A stretch of 37,744 nt of DNA from Frankia sp. AgB1.9 (GCF_016786355.1 NZ_JADWYX010000089.1:1-37744), one strand, 5' to 3'. Numbered from the stretch's first letter, positions 8,233 to 17,800 are shown. The notes: generated by a model not told the origin, from the sequence alone. Program-made: numbers and translations.

Positions 8233-8354
8233 TGGCCCCGACGCCGTGTGTGACCGGGCTGGGTCGCCGTGTTCGCCGCTGGCAGAGCGGTCGGGTTGTC
8301 CCACCGGTCGGCTACGAGCCCGGTAGGTCCACCCGGCGGCATGCGTCGCGCGGG

Positions 8355-8978
8355 TCAGGCCCGGGGGTAACCACCGATGCCGTGCCAGGCCAGCTCGCTC
8401 ATCGTCTCGATCGCTCGTTCGGAGGAGACGGTGCCGCCCCGGACCAGCCACCACCGTGAGCAGGTCTCGGCGAGCCCGACCAGGCCGACGGCCAACAGGT
8501 CGGCCTCGTCCTGGGTGAGCCCGGTATCGGAGGCGATGGTCGCGGCGATCGCCCGGACGCACTGGGCGAACGCGTCCTCGATCCGCTCCCGGACGGCCGG
8601 CTCGCTGCGCAGGTCGCTCTCCAGCACCAGCTGGTGGGCGCCGCTGGGGTCGTTCACGAAGTCGAAGTACGCGCGGATCGACCGCTCGACCCGCAGTTGG
8701 TTGTCCGCCGTCGAGTCGAGCGCCTCGCGGACGCTGGTGACCAGCTTCGCCGCGTGCTCGTCGACCAACGCGAGGTAGAGCTCAAGCTTGCCGGGAAAGT
8801 GCTGGTACAGCACCGGTTTGCTGACGCCGGCCCGCTCCGCGATCTCGTCCATCGCGGCGGCGTGGTAACCCTGCGCGACGAATACCTCGCGGGCGGCTCC
8901 GAGCAGCTGGAAGCGCCGGGCCGTGCGGGGGAGCCTGGGCGTTCTGCCTGGGCGTGGCGCGGCCGGATCGGCGGTCAC
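8355..8978 (-). CDS. TetR-family transcriptional regulator
   Basis: 207 residues starting at GTG 8978, with AGGAGG 7 bases upstream. The N-terminal HTH (about 22-66) reads FQLLGAAREVFVAQGYHAAA, then IAERAGVSKPVLYQHFPGK, the standard TetR recognition region. The C-terminal ligand and dimer domain has VNDPSGAHQLVLESDLRSEP and LVGLAETCSRWWL, as in the Rv3208 type found beside DUF3107. Its ligand and targets are unknown. Being co-oriented and upstream, it may affect DUF3107 or the small acidic gene behind it. Confidence 0.9.
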   Translation of the reverse strand: MTADPAAPRPGRTPRLPRTARRFQLLGAAREVFVAQGYHAAAMDEIAERAGVSKPVLYQHFPGKLELYLALVDEHAAKLVTSVREALDSTADNQLRVERSIRAYFDFVNDPSGAHQLVLESDLRSEPAVRERIEDAFAQCVRAIAATIASDTGLTQDEADLLAVGLVGLAETCSRWWLVRGGTVSSERAIETMSELAWHGIGGYPRA

Positions 8979-9072
8979 CCGCGCACCTCCTGTTGCTCGA
9001 TCCCGACAACACTACAGACCCGGGTGCTGCGTGCGGCCCCCAGAGCCGGGGGTGCGAGGCCTGCAACAGGTT

Positions 9073-9108
9073 ATCGGCGGAACCGGCCAGGCTGCCGGTT
9101 CCGCCGAT
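9073..9108 (-). terminator. 15-bp perfect stem after small acidic gene
   Basis: ATCGGCGGAACCGGC (9073-9087), loop CAGGCT, GCCGGTTCCGCCGAT (9094-9108): a perfect 15-bp hairpin starting 25 bases downstream of the small gene's stop. There is no U run, which is usual in high-GC actinomycetes. It insulates the TetR gene from the upstream transcript. Confidence 0.7.
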
Positions 9109-9133
9109 TCCACGTCCATTCGAGCTGGATCGC

Positions 9134-9334
9134 CTAGCGGTAGGCGTCCTCGTCGTCCTGGACCTCGACGGTCTGCTCGACGGCGTCGTACTCGTCGGCC
9201 TCCGAACCGTCATGAACGTGCGTCGGCCTCGACAGATCGTCGGGAACCACCTGGCGGGCCTGGTCGACGGCGTCCGCGGCGGGGACGTCGACGGGAACCT
9301 GCATCTCGGTCGGGAGCTCGGTCGGTGCGGTCAT
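9134..9334 (-). CDS. Small acidic conserved protein
   Basis: 66 residues from ATG 9334, preceded by GGGGAGGG at 4-base spacing. It is strongly acidic toward the C-terminus (SEADEYDAVEQTVEVQDDED), ending in AYR. I recall the EADE..VEQ...DDEDxYR ending from short actinobacterial proteins of unknown function, but cannot confirm it here. No membrane segment, cysteines or motif. The strong ribosome site, a terminator behind it and a promoter-like element ahead support a real single gene. Confidence 0.65.
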   Translation of the reverse strand: MTAPTELPTEMQVPVDVPAADAVDQARQVVPDDLSRPTHVHDGSEADEYDAVEQTVEVQDDEDAYR

Positions 9335-9400
9335 GAGGCCCTCCCCGTCGTGACGGGATCTCTCGCCGGCTGGTGTCGCGATCATCGAGCTGCCGAAGCA

Positions 9401-9432
9401 CGGCATACCCACGCGGAACCTCGGCATACCCA
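9401..9432. repeat. Direct repeat CGGCATACCCA x2, 21-bp period
   Basis: CGGCATACCCA occurs at 9401-9411 and 9422-9432, two helical turns apart, upstream of the small acidic gene. On the minus strand each copy carries GGGTAT. The upstream copy coincides with the candidate -10 element, and the other would lie just inside the transcript. Confidence 0.6.
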
Positions 9433-9451
9433 GGTGGCGTTCGGCCTGAAC
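9426..9451 (-). promoter_or_regulatory. SigF/SigB-like promoter candidate
   Basis: On the minus strand GTTC (9451-9448) is followed after 16 bases by GGGTAT (9431-9426). This matches the general GTTT-N15/17-GGGTAT pattern of actinobacterial SigF/SigB general-stress promoters, with one mismatch in the -35. It lies about 90 bases before the small acidic gene's start. Confidence 0.5.
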
Positions 9452-9549
9452 GTGCCTGTTTCACCGGACGTGGCTGCCGGCGCGGTCCTCGGGCCGGCTG
9501 GAGCCGGGGGCCGACCGCCTTGTCGGCGGTGCTCGGCCGACCCCGGCCG

Positions 9550-10611
9550 TCAGGACGCTGTCGGCGGTGGGCCGAGCAGCGGGGTGAACAGGTCGCCGTG
9601 GGCGGCGACCCGGTCGAGCACCTGGGTCGCGGTGAAGACGAGGTCCGCGGGCTCGCGCGCGGCGGCGACCTCGTCCCAGGTGACCGGCGTCGAGACGGTC
9701 GGCGCCGCCCGGGCCCGCAGCGAGTACACCGAGACCGTCGTCTTGGCCGGGTTGTTCTGCGACCAGTCCAGCAGCACCCGCCCGGGGCGCAGGTCCTTGC
9801 GCATGTTGGACACGACGAGGTCCGGGTGGTCCCGGGCCAGCTTCTCGGCGACGACGTGCATCTCGTCGCGCACCTTCATGCTCTCGCGCCCGTCGTCGAC
9901 CCGACCGTAGACCTGAAGCCCCTTCGAGCCGCTGGTCTTGACGCACAGCGGCTCGGGCAGGACGTCACGCAGCAGCAGCGCGACCCTGGCGCAGTCCAGC
10001 ACGGTCGTGCCCGGGCCGGGGTCGAGGTCGGCGACCACGAGGTCCGGTAGCCGGGTGGAGACCCGCCACATCGGCGTGTGCATCTCGATCGCGGCCAGAT
10101 TCGCCAGCCAAACCAGCGTCGGGCGTTCCTCGGCGACCAGGTAGTCGATCGTTCCCCGGTTCTTGCTGGAGCCAGGTGACGGCAGTGTCGCGGTGCGCAC
10201 CCACTCCGGCCGGTGTGACGGGGCGTTCTTGCTGAAGAAGCCGGCGGAGCCGACTCCCTCGGGAAAGCGGACGACGGTCAGCGGGCGGTCGGTCAGGTGC
10301 GGCAGCAGGACGGAGGCGATCTCGGTGTAGTAGTGGATCACCTCGGCCTTGGTGGTGCCGGCCTGTGGGTAGAGGACCTTGTCGAGGTTGGTGACCTTGA
10401 GCCGGCGCCCGTCCACCTCGACGGCTCCAGCCGCGCCGGCCGCGGACTTCTTCGCCGCGCCCTGGCCGATCTTCGCGGTGTCGCTGTCTTCCATGGCCGC
10501 GCCTGCGGACTCGTCCTTGGTGCCGCTCGCGGAGTCGTCGCTTGGTCCCGCGGTCCCGCTTGTTGACTTGTCGCTTGGTCCCGGTCCGCTCGCGCGGCTT
10601 GCCTCGCCCAT
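9550..10611 (-). CDS. LigD-type polymerase/primase domain protein (stand-alone)
   Basis: A 353-residue archaeo-eukaryotic-primase-type polymerase used in bacterial non-homologous end joining to fill gaps with ribo- or deoxynucleotides. Start ATG 10611 has GGGAGG 5 bases upstream. The first 60 residues are Ser/Gly/Asp-rich and disordered. The domain then runs from VDGRRLKVTNLDKVLYP, with catalytic D195 and D197 in VVADLDPG, KTSGSKGLQVY (225-235), and a third acidic residue in LLDWSQNN. In the KTSG motif the usual His (GLHxY) appears as Gln. There is no ligase or phosphoesterase domain. It is transcribed away from Ku. Confidence 0.9.
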   Translation of the reverse strand: MGEASRASGPGPSDKSTSGTAGPSDDSASGTKDESAGAAMEDSDTAKIGQGAAKKSAAGAAGAVEVDGRRLKVTNLDKVLYPQAGTTKAEVIHYYTEIASVLLPHLTDRPLTVVRFPEGVGSAGFFSKNAPSHRPEWVRTATLPSPGSSKNRGTIDYLVAEERPTLVWLANLAAIEMHTPMWRVSTRLPDLVVADLDPGPGTTVLDCARVALLLRDVLPEPLCVKTSGSKGLQVYGRVDDGRESMKVRDEMHVVAEKLARDHPDLVVSNMRKDLRPGRVLLDWSQNNPAKTTVSVYSLRARAAPTVSTPVTWDEVAAAREPADLVFTATQVLDRVAAHGDLFTPLLGPPPTAS

Positions 10612-10668
10612 CCGCGCCTCCCGCGTACTGACCTCGCGTGGTGGTTGGTTGTGACGGCCAGCTGGCGG

Positions 10669-10684
10669 TTCCCACGTTCCCACG
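10669..10684. repeat. Tandem 8-bp repeat between ligD-pol and ku
   Basis: TTCCCACG is present twice back to back (10669-10684) in the 266-base divergent region between the two end-joining genes. It could be an operator, but two short copies may be chance. No other clear signal was seen in this gap. Confidence 0.4.
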
Positions 10685-10877
10685 TCGGACCGGCCCGATC
10701 CACGGTCTGCCTCGCGATCCTTCGGGGCGTCCCGCCGAATGGTCTACGCAGCGGCGATGAGTGGAACGGGTTGGCTGCGTCTACCCAAACAGCCAATTCT
10801 CGTCCCTCTTCGCCGGTCAGGCGGACAGGACGCGCCGGGTGGCTCACGATGGGGTTGGAGCGACGTTAGGGGCGAAC

Positions 10878-11948
10878 ATGCGTTCGATCTGGAAGGGTGT
10901 GATCAGCTTTGGGCTCGTCTCGATCCCCGTGAAGCTGTACTCAGCCACGGAGGAACGGGATGTCGCCTTTCACCAGGTCAGACGTTCCGACGGGTCCCGG
11001 ATTCGCTACAAGCGGGTCGCGGCGGCCGACGGCGACGAGGTGCCGTACTCCGAGATCGCCAAGGGCTACGAGCTGCCGGACGGCGAGACGGTCGTGCTCA
11101 CCGACGAGGACTTCGCGAACCTCCCGCTGTCGACGTCGCGGGCGATCGACGTGCTGGAGTTCGTGCCCCTGGACCAGGTCGACCCGATCTACTTCGCGAA
11201 GAGCTACTACCTGGAGCCGGACAAGACCGGTGCCAAGCCCTACGTCCTGCTGCGGGACGCGCTGGAGTCCTCCGGCCGGGTCGCGCTCGTGAAGATCGCG
11301 CTGCGCCAGCGCGAGCAGCTCGCGACGCTGCGGGTGCGTGACGGCGTCTTCGTGCTGGAGACCATGCTCTGGCCGGACGAGGTCCGCGCGCCCGACTTCG
11401 GGTTCCTCGATGAGGAGATCAAGGTCCGGCCGCAGGAGCTGGCGATGGCCAGCTCGCTGATCGAGACGCTGGCCGGCGACTTCGACCCGACGCGGTTCAC
11501 CGACGAGTACCGCGCGGCGCTCACGGAGATGATCGACGCCAAGATCGCCGGGCGGGAGATCGTGACGGCCCCCGCGGCGGAGGCGGCCGAGCCGGCCGGC
11601 GACCTGATGGCCGCGCTGCGCGCCAGCATCGAGGCGGCCAGGGCCGGGCGCCCGGGCGGCGGCGCCCCAGCAGACGAGGCGGCGGCGGACGAGGCGGAGC
11701 CGGCCGAGCCAGCGCAGGCGAACAGGCGTGCGTCGCGGGCCAGAGCCGACCAGCCCGACGAGGAGAGCCCGGCCGAGGGCGCCGAGGCGGACGCCGTGAC
11801 CACGTCGCCGGCGGGGAAGGCGAAGCCCGGCGGCAAGAAGTCCCCACCGAAGAGCGCGCCAGCCAAGATCGCGCCGAAGACGGCCGCGAACGGCGCCAAG
11901 GCCCCCGCCAAGACGACCGCCAAGGCCCCGGTACGTCGCTCCGCCTGA
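10878..11948 (+). CDS. ku: Ku DNA end-binding protein
   Basis: 356 residues from ATG 10878 with AGGGG close upstream. The start MRSIWKGVISFGLVSIPVKL is the hallmark of bacterial Ku. The ring-forming core runs to about residue 250 (FVPLDQVDPIYFAKSYYLEP, ALVKIALRQREQLATLR, MASSLIETL, FTDEYRAALTEMIDAKIAG). A long low-complexity tail, first Ala/Glu-rich then Lys/Pro/Ala-rich (KPGGKKSPPKSAPAKIAPKT), resembles the basic tails of actinobacterial Ku that aid DNA binding and bridging. Divergently transcribed from the LigD-type polymerase. Confidence 0.96.
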   Translation: MRSIWKGVISFGLVSIPVKLYSATEERDVAFHQVRRSDGSRIRYKRVAAADGDEVPYSEIAKGYELPDGETVVLTDEDFANLPLSTSRAIDVLEFVPLDQVDPIYFAKSYYLEPDKTGAKPYVLLRDALESSGRVALVKIALRQREQLATLRVRDGVFVLETMLWPDEVRAPDFGFLDEEIKVRPQELAMASSLIETLAGDFDPTRFTDEYRAALTEMIDAKIAGREIVTAPAAEAAEPAGDLMAALRASIEAARAGRPGGGAPADEAAADEAEPAEPAQANRRASRARADQPDEESPAEGAEADAVTTSPAGKAKPGGKKSPPKSAPAKIAPKTAANGAKAPAKTTAKAPVRRSA

Positions 11949-12154
11949 CCGTCGATCTCCGGCCGCGGGGGTCGGGAACATGTGACCGGCGGCGGGCGCT
12001 GCACGAGAGTGGATCGCCGTTCCCCGCGGGGTCGGCGGCCTGTTGCCCAGCGGTTTCGTCGGCCCGTGATCTCAGGACGGGCCAGCGGCCGTCAGACGTA
12101 TGGCATCGTCGTGGGGACGCCTCAGCCGGCGATGCCGAACCGCAAGGAGCACGC

Positions 12155-13330
12155 GTGTCCCTTCCGCCTCTGGTGGCACCCGCCGACGGGCTATCCGTCG
12201 ACGAGGTCCGCCGTTACTCCCGGCACCTCATCATTCCGGATGTCGCGATGGACGGGCAGAAGCGCCTGAAGAACGCCAAGGTGCTGGCGGTCGGCGCGGG
12301 CGGCCTGGGATCTCCGACGCTCATGTACCTGGCCGCCGCCGGGGTCGGCACGCTCGGCATCGTCGAGTTCGACACCGTCGACGAGTCGAACCTGCAGCGC
12401 CAGATCATCCACGGCCAGTCCGACGTCGGCCGGTCCAAGGCCGAGTCCGCGCGGGACTCCGTCCTGCAGATCAACCCGTACGTCAACGTCGTGCTGCACG
12501 AGACCCGGCTCGACGTCGACAACGTCATGGAGATCTTCAGCCAGTACGACCTGATCGTCGACGGCACCGACAACTTCGCGACGCGTTACCTGGTCAACGA
12601 CGCGGCGGTGCTGCTCGGCAAGCCTTACGTCTGGGGCTCGATCTACCGCTTCGACGGCCAGGCCAGCGTCTTCTGGGCGGATCACGGGCCGTGCTACCGC
12701 TGCCTGTACCCGGAGCCGCCCCCGCCGGGCATGGTGCCGTCCTGCGCCGAGGGCGGCGTGCTCGGCGTGCTGTGCGCGTCGATCGGCTCGATCCAGGTGA
12801 CGGAGGCCATCAAGCTGCTGACGGGGATCGGTGACCCCCTGGTCGGGCGACTGATGGTCTACGACGCACTGGAGATGACCTACCGCACGATCAAGGTCCG
12901 CAAGGACCCTGAGTGCCCGCTGTGCGGCAAGAACCCGTCGATCACCTCGCTGCTCGAGGACTACGAGGCCTTCTGCGGCGTCGTTTCCGAGGAGGCGCAG
13001 CTCGCCGCGGCGGGATCGACCATCACGGCCGGCGAGCTCAAGGGGTGGATCGACGAGGGCGCCGCGATCGAGCTGATCGACGTCCGCGAGCCCGCCGAGT
13101 GGGAGATCGTCCGGATTCCGGGCGCCAGGCTCATCCCGAAGGGGGATCTGCCGGCTCATCTGTCCGAGCTGCCGCAGGACAAGCGGGTCGTCGTCTACTG
13201 CAAGTCGGGCGTCCGGTCGGCCGATGCGTTGGCCACCCTGAAGAACGCCGGCTTCTCGTCGGCCGTGCATGTCCAGGGCGGCGTCACCGCGTGGGCGACC
13301 CAGGTCGACAAATCCCTCCCGGTCTACTGA
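12155..13330 (+). CDS. moeZ: MoeZ: adenylyltransferase/sulfurtransferase
   Basis: 391 residues from GTG 12155 (AAGGAG upstream). The N-terminal ThiF/MoeB domain has the nucleotide loop GAGGLGS (47-53) and zinc cysteines C180/C183 and C254/C257. The C-terminal rhodanese domain (about 288-391) has active-site C349 in CKSGVRSAD. The enzyme adenylates and then thiocarboxylates ubiquitin-like sulfur carriers for molybdopterin and thioamide-type sulfur transfer (MoaD, CysO, ThiS). Length and fusion match Rv3206c. No carrier gene lies in the window, so it acts in trans. A terminator follows. Confidence 0.95.
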   Translation: MSLPPLVAPADGLSVDEVRRYSRHLIIPDVAMDGQKRLKNAKVLAVGAGGLGSPTLMYLAAAGVGTLGIVEFDTVDESNLQRQIIHGQSDVGRSKAESARDSVLQINPYVNVVLHETRLDVDNVMEIFSQYDLIVDGTDNFATRYLVNDAAVLLGKPYVWGSIYRFDGQASVFWADHGPCYRCLYPEPPPPGMVPSCAEGGVLGVLCASIGSIQVTEAIKLLTGIGDPLVGRLMVYDALEMTYRTIKVRKDPECPLCGKNPSITSLLEDYEAFCGVVSEEAQLAAAGSTITAGELKGWIDEGAAIELIDVREPAEWEIVRIPGARLIPKGDLPAHLSELPQDKRVVVYCKSGVRSADALATLKNAGFSSAVHVQGGVTAWATQVDKSLPVY

Positions 13331-13342
13331 CCCTCGCGTCCC

Positions 13343-13375
13343 AAAGGGGCCCCGGCACCTCGCCGGGGCCCCTTT
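13343..13375 (+). terminator. Terminator after moeZ
   Basis: AAAGGGGCCCCGGC (13343-13356) pairs perfectly with GCCGGGGCCCCTTT (13362-13375) around a 5-base loop, 12 bases after the moeZ stop. A 14-bp stem ending in TTT. Confidence 0.85.
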
Positions 13376-13480
13376 CGCGTCTCCAGATTCTCGCGGCCGG
13401 GCTGGTCCGGATGCGGCGATCGCCCAGGTGCGGGCTGGCGCGTTCGGGAGCTGTCGGACGTCGCTGGCATGCTGACCGGT

Positions 13481-13963
13481 ATGAGCGAGCGCCGGGCAGA
13501 TCGGCCTGAACGGGACCGGCACCGGTCGGACACGTACCGGTCGAGCGAGTCCGCGCCGGACCAGCGCCGGTCGGAACTGGCCGCGGTGAAGGCGCCGGCG
13601 AGCGTGTCGGCCGGGCTGGGCACTCGGGTGCGGGTGCACGAAGGCGGCCGGCCGGGGGAGTACGCGGTGGCGGTGCTCGACACGGTCGCGCGGATCCCGC
13701 CCGGCAAGGTGATGACCTACGGCGACGTGGCCGAGTACGTCGGCGGCGGTACCGGCCGCCACGTCGGCGCGGTGCTCGCCCGGTTCGGTTATCAGGAAGA
13801 CGTTCCCTGGCATCGCGTCATCCGTTCCACGGGCGAGCCGAACCCCACCTCTCCGGCGGAGGCGCTCGCCCTGCTGGCCGCGGACGGCACTCCGCTGCGC
13901 CCCGGCGGCGAGCGCGTCGACCTCCAGGCTGCCCGTTGGGATGGCATGTCCACCAACGAGTGA
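13481..13963 (+). CDS. Alkyltransferase-like (ATL) protein, MGMT fold
   Basis: 160 residues from ATG 13481; ATG 13469 is in frame but overlaps a likely -10 element. About 45 charged residues precede the MGMT DNA-binding domain (AVLDTVARIPPGKVMTYGDV, then GGGTGRHVGAVLARFGYQED). The active-site motif is VPWHRVI: Trp replaces the alkyl-accepting Cys of PCHR. This is the hallmark of ATL proteins, which bind O6-alkylguanine without repairing it and hand it to nucleotide excision repair. An R finger is probable in the GRHVG helix. Positional homologue of Rv3204. No Shine-Dalgarno; CATGCT 7 bases upstream suggests a leaderless start. Confidence 0.88.
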   Translation: MSERRADRPERDRHRSDTYRSSESAPDQRRSELAAVKAPASVSAGLGTRVRVHEGGRPGEYAVAVLDTVARIPPGKVMTYGDVAEYVGGGTGRHVGAVLARFGYQEDVPWHRVIRSTGEPNPTSPAEALALLAADGTPLRPGGERVDLQAARWDGMSTNE

Positions 13964-13998
13964 GCCGGGCTGTGGGGCCAGCGGAGATCGGGTCGGGA

Positions 13999-14748
13999 TC
14001 AGCGGGCGGTGTAGCCGCCGTCGGCGAGGTAGACGCTGCCGGTCACGACCGACGAGCGGTCGGAGAGCAGGAACAGGACGACCTCGGCGACCTCGTCCAC
14101 TGTGGCGAACCGGGCCATCGGGGCGAGCAGCGCGGCGCCGCGCATCTTGCGGCCTTCGCCCTGGCTGAGCATGGCCGTGTCGACGAAGCTGGGCGCGACC
14201 GCGTTGATCCGGACGTTGCGGGTCGCGTATTCCAGCGCGGCGGTCTTGGTCAGCCCGATGACGCCGTGCTTGGCCGCGACGTACGCGGCGGTGTCGGCGA
14301 AACCGACCAGGCCGAGCACGGAGGCCATGTTCACGATCGAGCCGCCACCGGCCGCGAGCATCGCCGGGAGTTCGGCCCGCATGCAGTAGAAGACGCCGTT
14401 GAGGTTGGTCTCGACGACGCGGCGCCAGTCGTCGACGGGAATCTTCTCGATCGGGTGGCGAGGCAGCGAGATTCCGGCGTTGTTGACGGCCAGGTCCAGC
14501 TTCCCGAAGGTCCGGACGGCCGCCGCGACGGCGTCCGCGACGGCGTCCGGGTCGGTCACGTCCAGCCCGAGCGCCAGCACCGGCGTGCCCGAGCTCGCGA
14601 GCTCGTCGGCCACGACCTTGGCTGCGGCCTCGTCGACGTCGGTGACGACCACTCGTGCGCCGGCCGCGGCCAGCTTGCGGGCGCAGGCCGCGCCGATGCC
14701 GCCGCCCGCTCCGGTCACCAGCACGACCTTGTCCGCGCACTCTTCCAT
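13999..14748 (-). CDS. Short-chain dehydrogenase/reductase (classical SDR)
   Basis: 249 residues from ATG 14748. NAD(P)-binding TGAGGGIG (12-19), NNAG (89-92), and catalytic S143, Y156 and K160 (AAYVAAK) are all present. D37 after the second strand (VVVTDVDE) favours NAD(H) over NADP(H). The C-terminal SVYLADGGYTAR is typical of FabG-like members. Substrate cannot be predicted. Convergent with the ATL gene, 35 bases apart, with no obvious terminator between; divergent from adnA. Confidence 0.92.
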   Translation of the reverse strand: MEECADKVVLVTGAGGGIGAACARKLAAAGARVVVTDVDEAAAKVVADELASSGTPVLALGLDVTDPDAVADAVAAAVRTFGKLDLAVNNAGISLPRHPIEKIPVDDWRRVVETNLNGVFYCMRAELPAMLAAGGGSIVNMASVLGLVGFADTAAYVAAKHGVIGLTKTAALEYATRNVRINAVAPSFVDTAMLSQGEGRKMRGAALLAPMARFATVDEVAEVVLFLLSDRSSVVTGSVYLADGGYTAR

Positions 14749-14871
14749 GCGCAGCAGACTCCCACAGTCACCCGTTGCGATGTCCGGTCGGCCGTGCCAC
14801 CTGCCGCGCTGCCCGGGCTCTGCGGCCGAGGCGGTCGGAAAACTGTCGGTGGCGCGTGGTCTCCTTGATTC

Positions 14872-17800
14872 GTGACCAGCTCGCCCAGCGCCGTACAGCC
14901 GGCCCGGCCCGTCGTCCTGACGCGGCCGGTCGCCGGCGCGCGGGCACCGCGCTACCGGCTCGACCGGTCCGCGCCGGCCCGCTGGCCGGCGCGGCCGGCG
15001 GGCCTGGACGACGCGCAGCGAGCGGTCGTGGAGCACCGGGGCGGTCCGCTGCTGGTGCTCGCCGGACCGGGCACGGGCAAGACCACGACCCTGGTGGAGG
15101 CGGTCGCCCGCCGGGTCGAGGCCGGGCAGGATCTCGGGTCGATCCTCGTGCTCACGTTCAGCCGGCGGGCGGCGCGGGAGCTGTCCGAACGGATCACGGC
15201 CCGGGTCGGCGCCGCGTTCGGTGGCCCGGTGGCGTGGACGTTCCACTCCTGGTGTTACGCCCAGCTTCGGGCCTTTCCGATGGCGGGCGACCCTGCGCCG
15301 CGGCTGCTGACGGGCCCGGAGCGGTTCACCCGGCTGCGCGAGCTGATCGACGGCTCCCGCGAGCTCGGGCGGCCGGGTTGGCCCGCGTCGCTGGAGGTCT
15401 GCCTGCGGACTCGGGGGTTCGCCGAAGAGGTGGAGGCGCTGCTGGCCCGGGTCCGCGAGGTCGGGCTCGACCCTGCGAGCCTCGAGGAGCTGGCCGCCCG
15501 CGCACGCCGGCCTGACTGGGCCGCGCTCGCGCGGTTCTACACGGACTACCTGGACAACCTCGGCTACGACGGCGCGCTGGACTACCCGGAACTGGGCCAC
15601 CGGGCGGCGCGCCTGGTCGAGGACCCGGAGCGCGGCCAGCCGATTCGGGACCGGTACCGGTCGGTCTTCGTCGACGAGTACCAGGACACCGACCCGGCAC
15701 AGGAGCGGCTGCTCGCGGCGCTGACCGCCGGTGGTGGCGACCTGGTCGCCTTCGGTGACCCAGATCAGTCGATCTACGCGTTCCGCGGCGCGCGGGTGCG
15801 CGGCCTGCTCGACTTCCCCGGCCGGTTCCGCCGGGCCGACCGGTCGCCCGCCGACGTGCTGGCGCTGGGGGTGTCGAGGCGGATGTCCCCGCCGGTGCTG
15901 GCCGCGAGCCGGGAGGTCGCCAGCCGGCTGCCGGTCTCCGGGCTGCCCGTGTGGGCACTGCGGGCGCATCGCCGGCTCGCTCCGGCGGAACCCGACCGCG
16001 CCGGTCAGGTCGAGGCACTGTCCTTCCCGTCGGAGGGCGCCGAGACGGAGGCGATCGCCGATCTGCTGCGCCGCGAGCACCTCACCCGCGCGGTGCCCTG
16101 GCACGAGATGGCCGTGCTGACCCGCTCGGCCGAGGCACTGCCCGCGGTCGCGCGCGCCCTCACCGTGGCCGGCGTGCCGGTGGACCTCGCCGGCGACGAG
16201 CCGCCACTGGCCGAGCGGCCGGCCGCCGCGTTGCTGCTGACCGCGCTGCGGTGCGCCGACGATCCGGGCTCGTTGACCACAGCGGACGCCCGCTCCCTGC
16301 TGCTCTCCCCGCTCGGCGGAGCCGATCCGGCCGGCCTGCGTGCCCTGGGCCGTGCGCTGCGCGACCACGCCCGCTCCGCGCCCGGCGAACCCGCCGTCGC
16401 CGCGGATTCCGCGAGCGTCGACTCCGACGGCGCGGACCCGGAGGGCGCCGGCTCCGACCGGGCCGCTGGTTCGTCGGCGGGCTGGCCGGCGGGGCTGGTG
16501 TCCTCGGCCGAGCTGATCCGGGACCTCGTCGCCAATCCGGGGTCGCTGCCCGGCCCGGTGCCCGCCGAGCTGGCCCGACCGGCCGTCCAGGTGGGGAGCA
16601 TGCTGGCTCTGGTCGGGGAGCGGCTGCGGGCCGGCGCGACCCCGCAGGACGCGCTCTGGGCGTTGTGGGAGGGCACCGCCTGGCCGGCGCGGCTTCGCCG
16701 GGTTTCGGCGAGTGGCTACGGGGCCGCGCGTCGTGCCGCGGAGGCCGACCTGGACGCCGTCGTCGCCCTGTTCGACGCCGCCGGCCGGCTCGGCGAGCGG
16801 CGCGGGCCCGGCGGCGGCGCCCGCGGGCTGATCGCGGACCTGACCAGCCAGGACTTCGCCGCCGACGACCGGGCCGGTGCCGAGGTCCGCCCGGACGCGG
16901 TGCGGCTGCTCACCGCGCACCGCGCCAAGGGCCTCGAATGGGACGTCGTGGTGATCCGCGGCGTCCAGGACGGCGCCTGGCCGGACCTGCGCGCGCAGCA
17001 TTCCCTGCTGGGCACCGAGCAGCTTGACGCACCCCAGCGCGGGGGTCTGCGCCCACCGGAGACCCCGCGCGACCGGTGGGCCGAGGAACGCCGGCTGTTC
17101 TACGTCGCGGTGACCCGGGCTCGCCACCGGCTGGTCGTCACCGCCGTCGACGCGGTCGGCGAGGACGGCGCACGGCGCAGCGAGCTTCTCGCCGAGCTCG
17201 GTGTCCGGATCACTGCCGGCGCGTCCTGGACGCCACGGCCACTGACCTTGCCCAGCCTGGTCGCCACGCTGCGCCGGCTCGCCGCCGACCCCGGGGCGAC
17301 CCCAGCGCTGCGCCAGGCCGCCCGCCGCCGGCTCGCGACGCTCGCGGCCGTCACCGACCATGCGGATCGGCCACTCGTCCTCTCGGCGCACCCCGACCGG
17401 TGGTGGGGCGCCCGCGACGAGACCGCCTCCGACGTGCCGGTGGCCGCGCCGACCGCGCCGATCCCGCTGTCGGGGTCGTCCCTGTCGAGCCTTCGGGACT
17501 GCTCGCTGCGCTGGTTCCTGGAACACGAGGCGCACGCCGGCCAGCCAGCCACGACCGCGCAGAGCTTCGGCCGGGTCGTCCACGCGCTCGCCGACGAGGT
17601 CACCGCGGGGCGCACTCCCGCCGACCTCGCGGCCCTGGACGCCCGGCTGGACCTGGTCTGGCGGCAGCTCGCCTTCGAGGCACAGTGGCGCTCGGACCAG
17701 GAACGGGCCGCCGCCCGCCAGGCGCTCGCCCGGTTCCTCGACTGGCACGCGGCCGAGCGTGGCCGCGCCGTCCTGGGCTCCGAGGCGCGGTTCGGCATCG

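Noticed and set aside
10739..10877. N-terminal extension of Ku
   Set aside because: MRSIWKG at 10878 is the invariant beginning of bacterial Ku, so the extra 39 residues are not family sequence.
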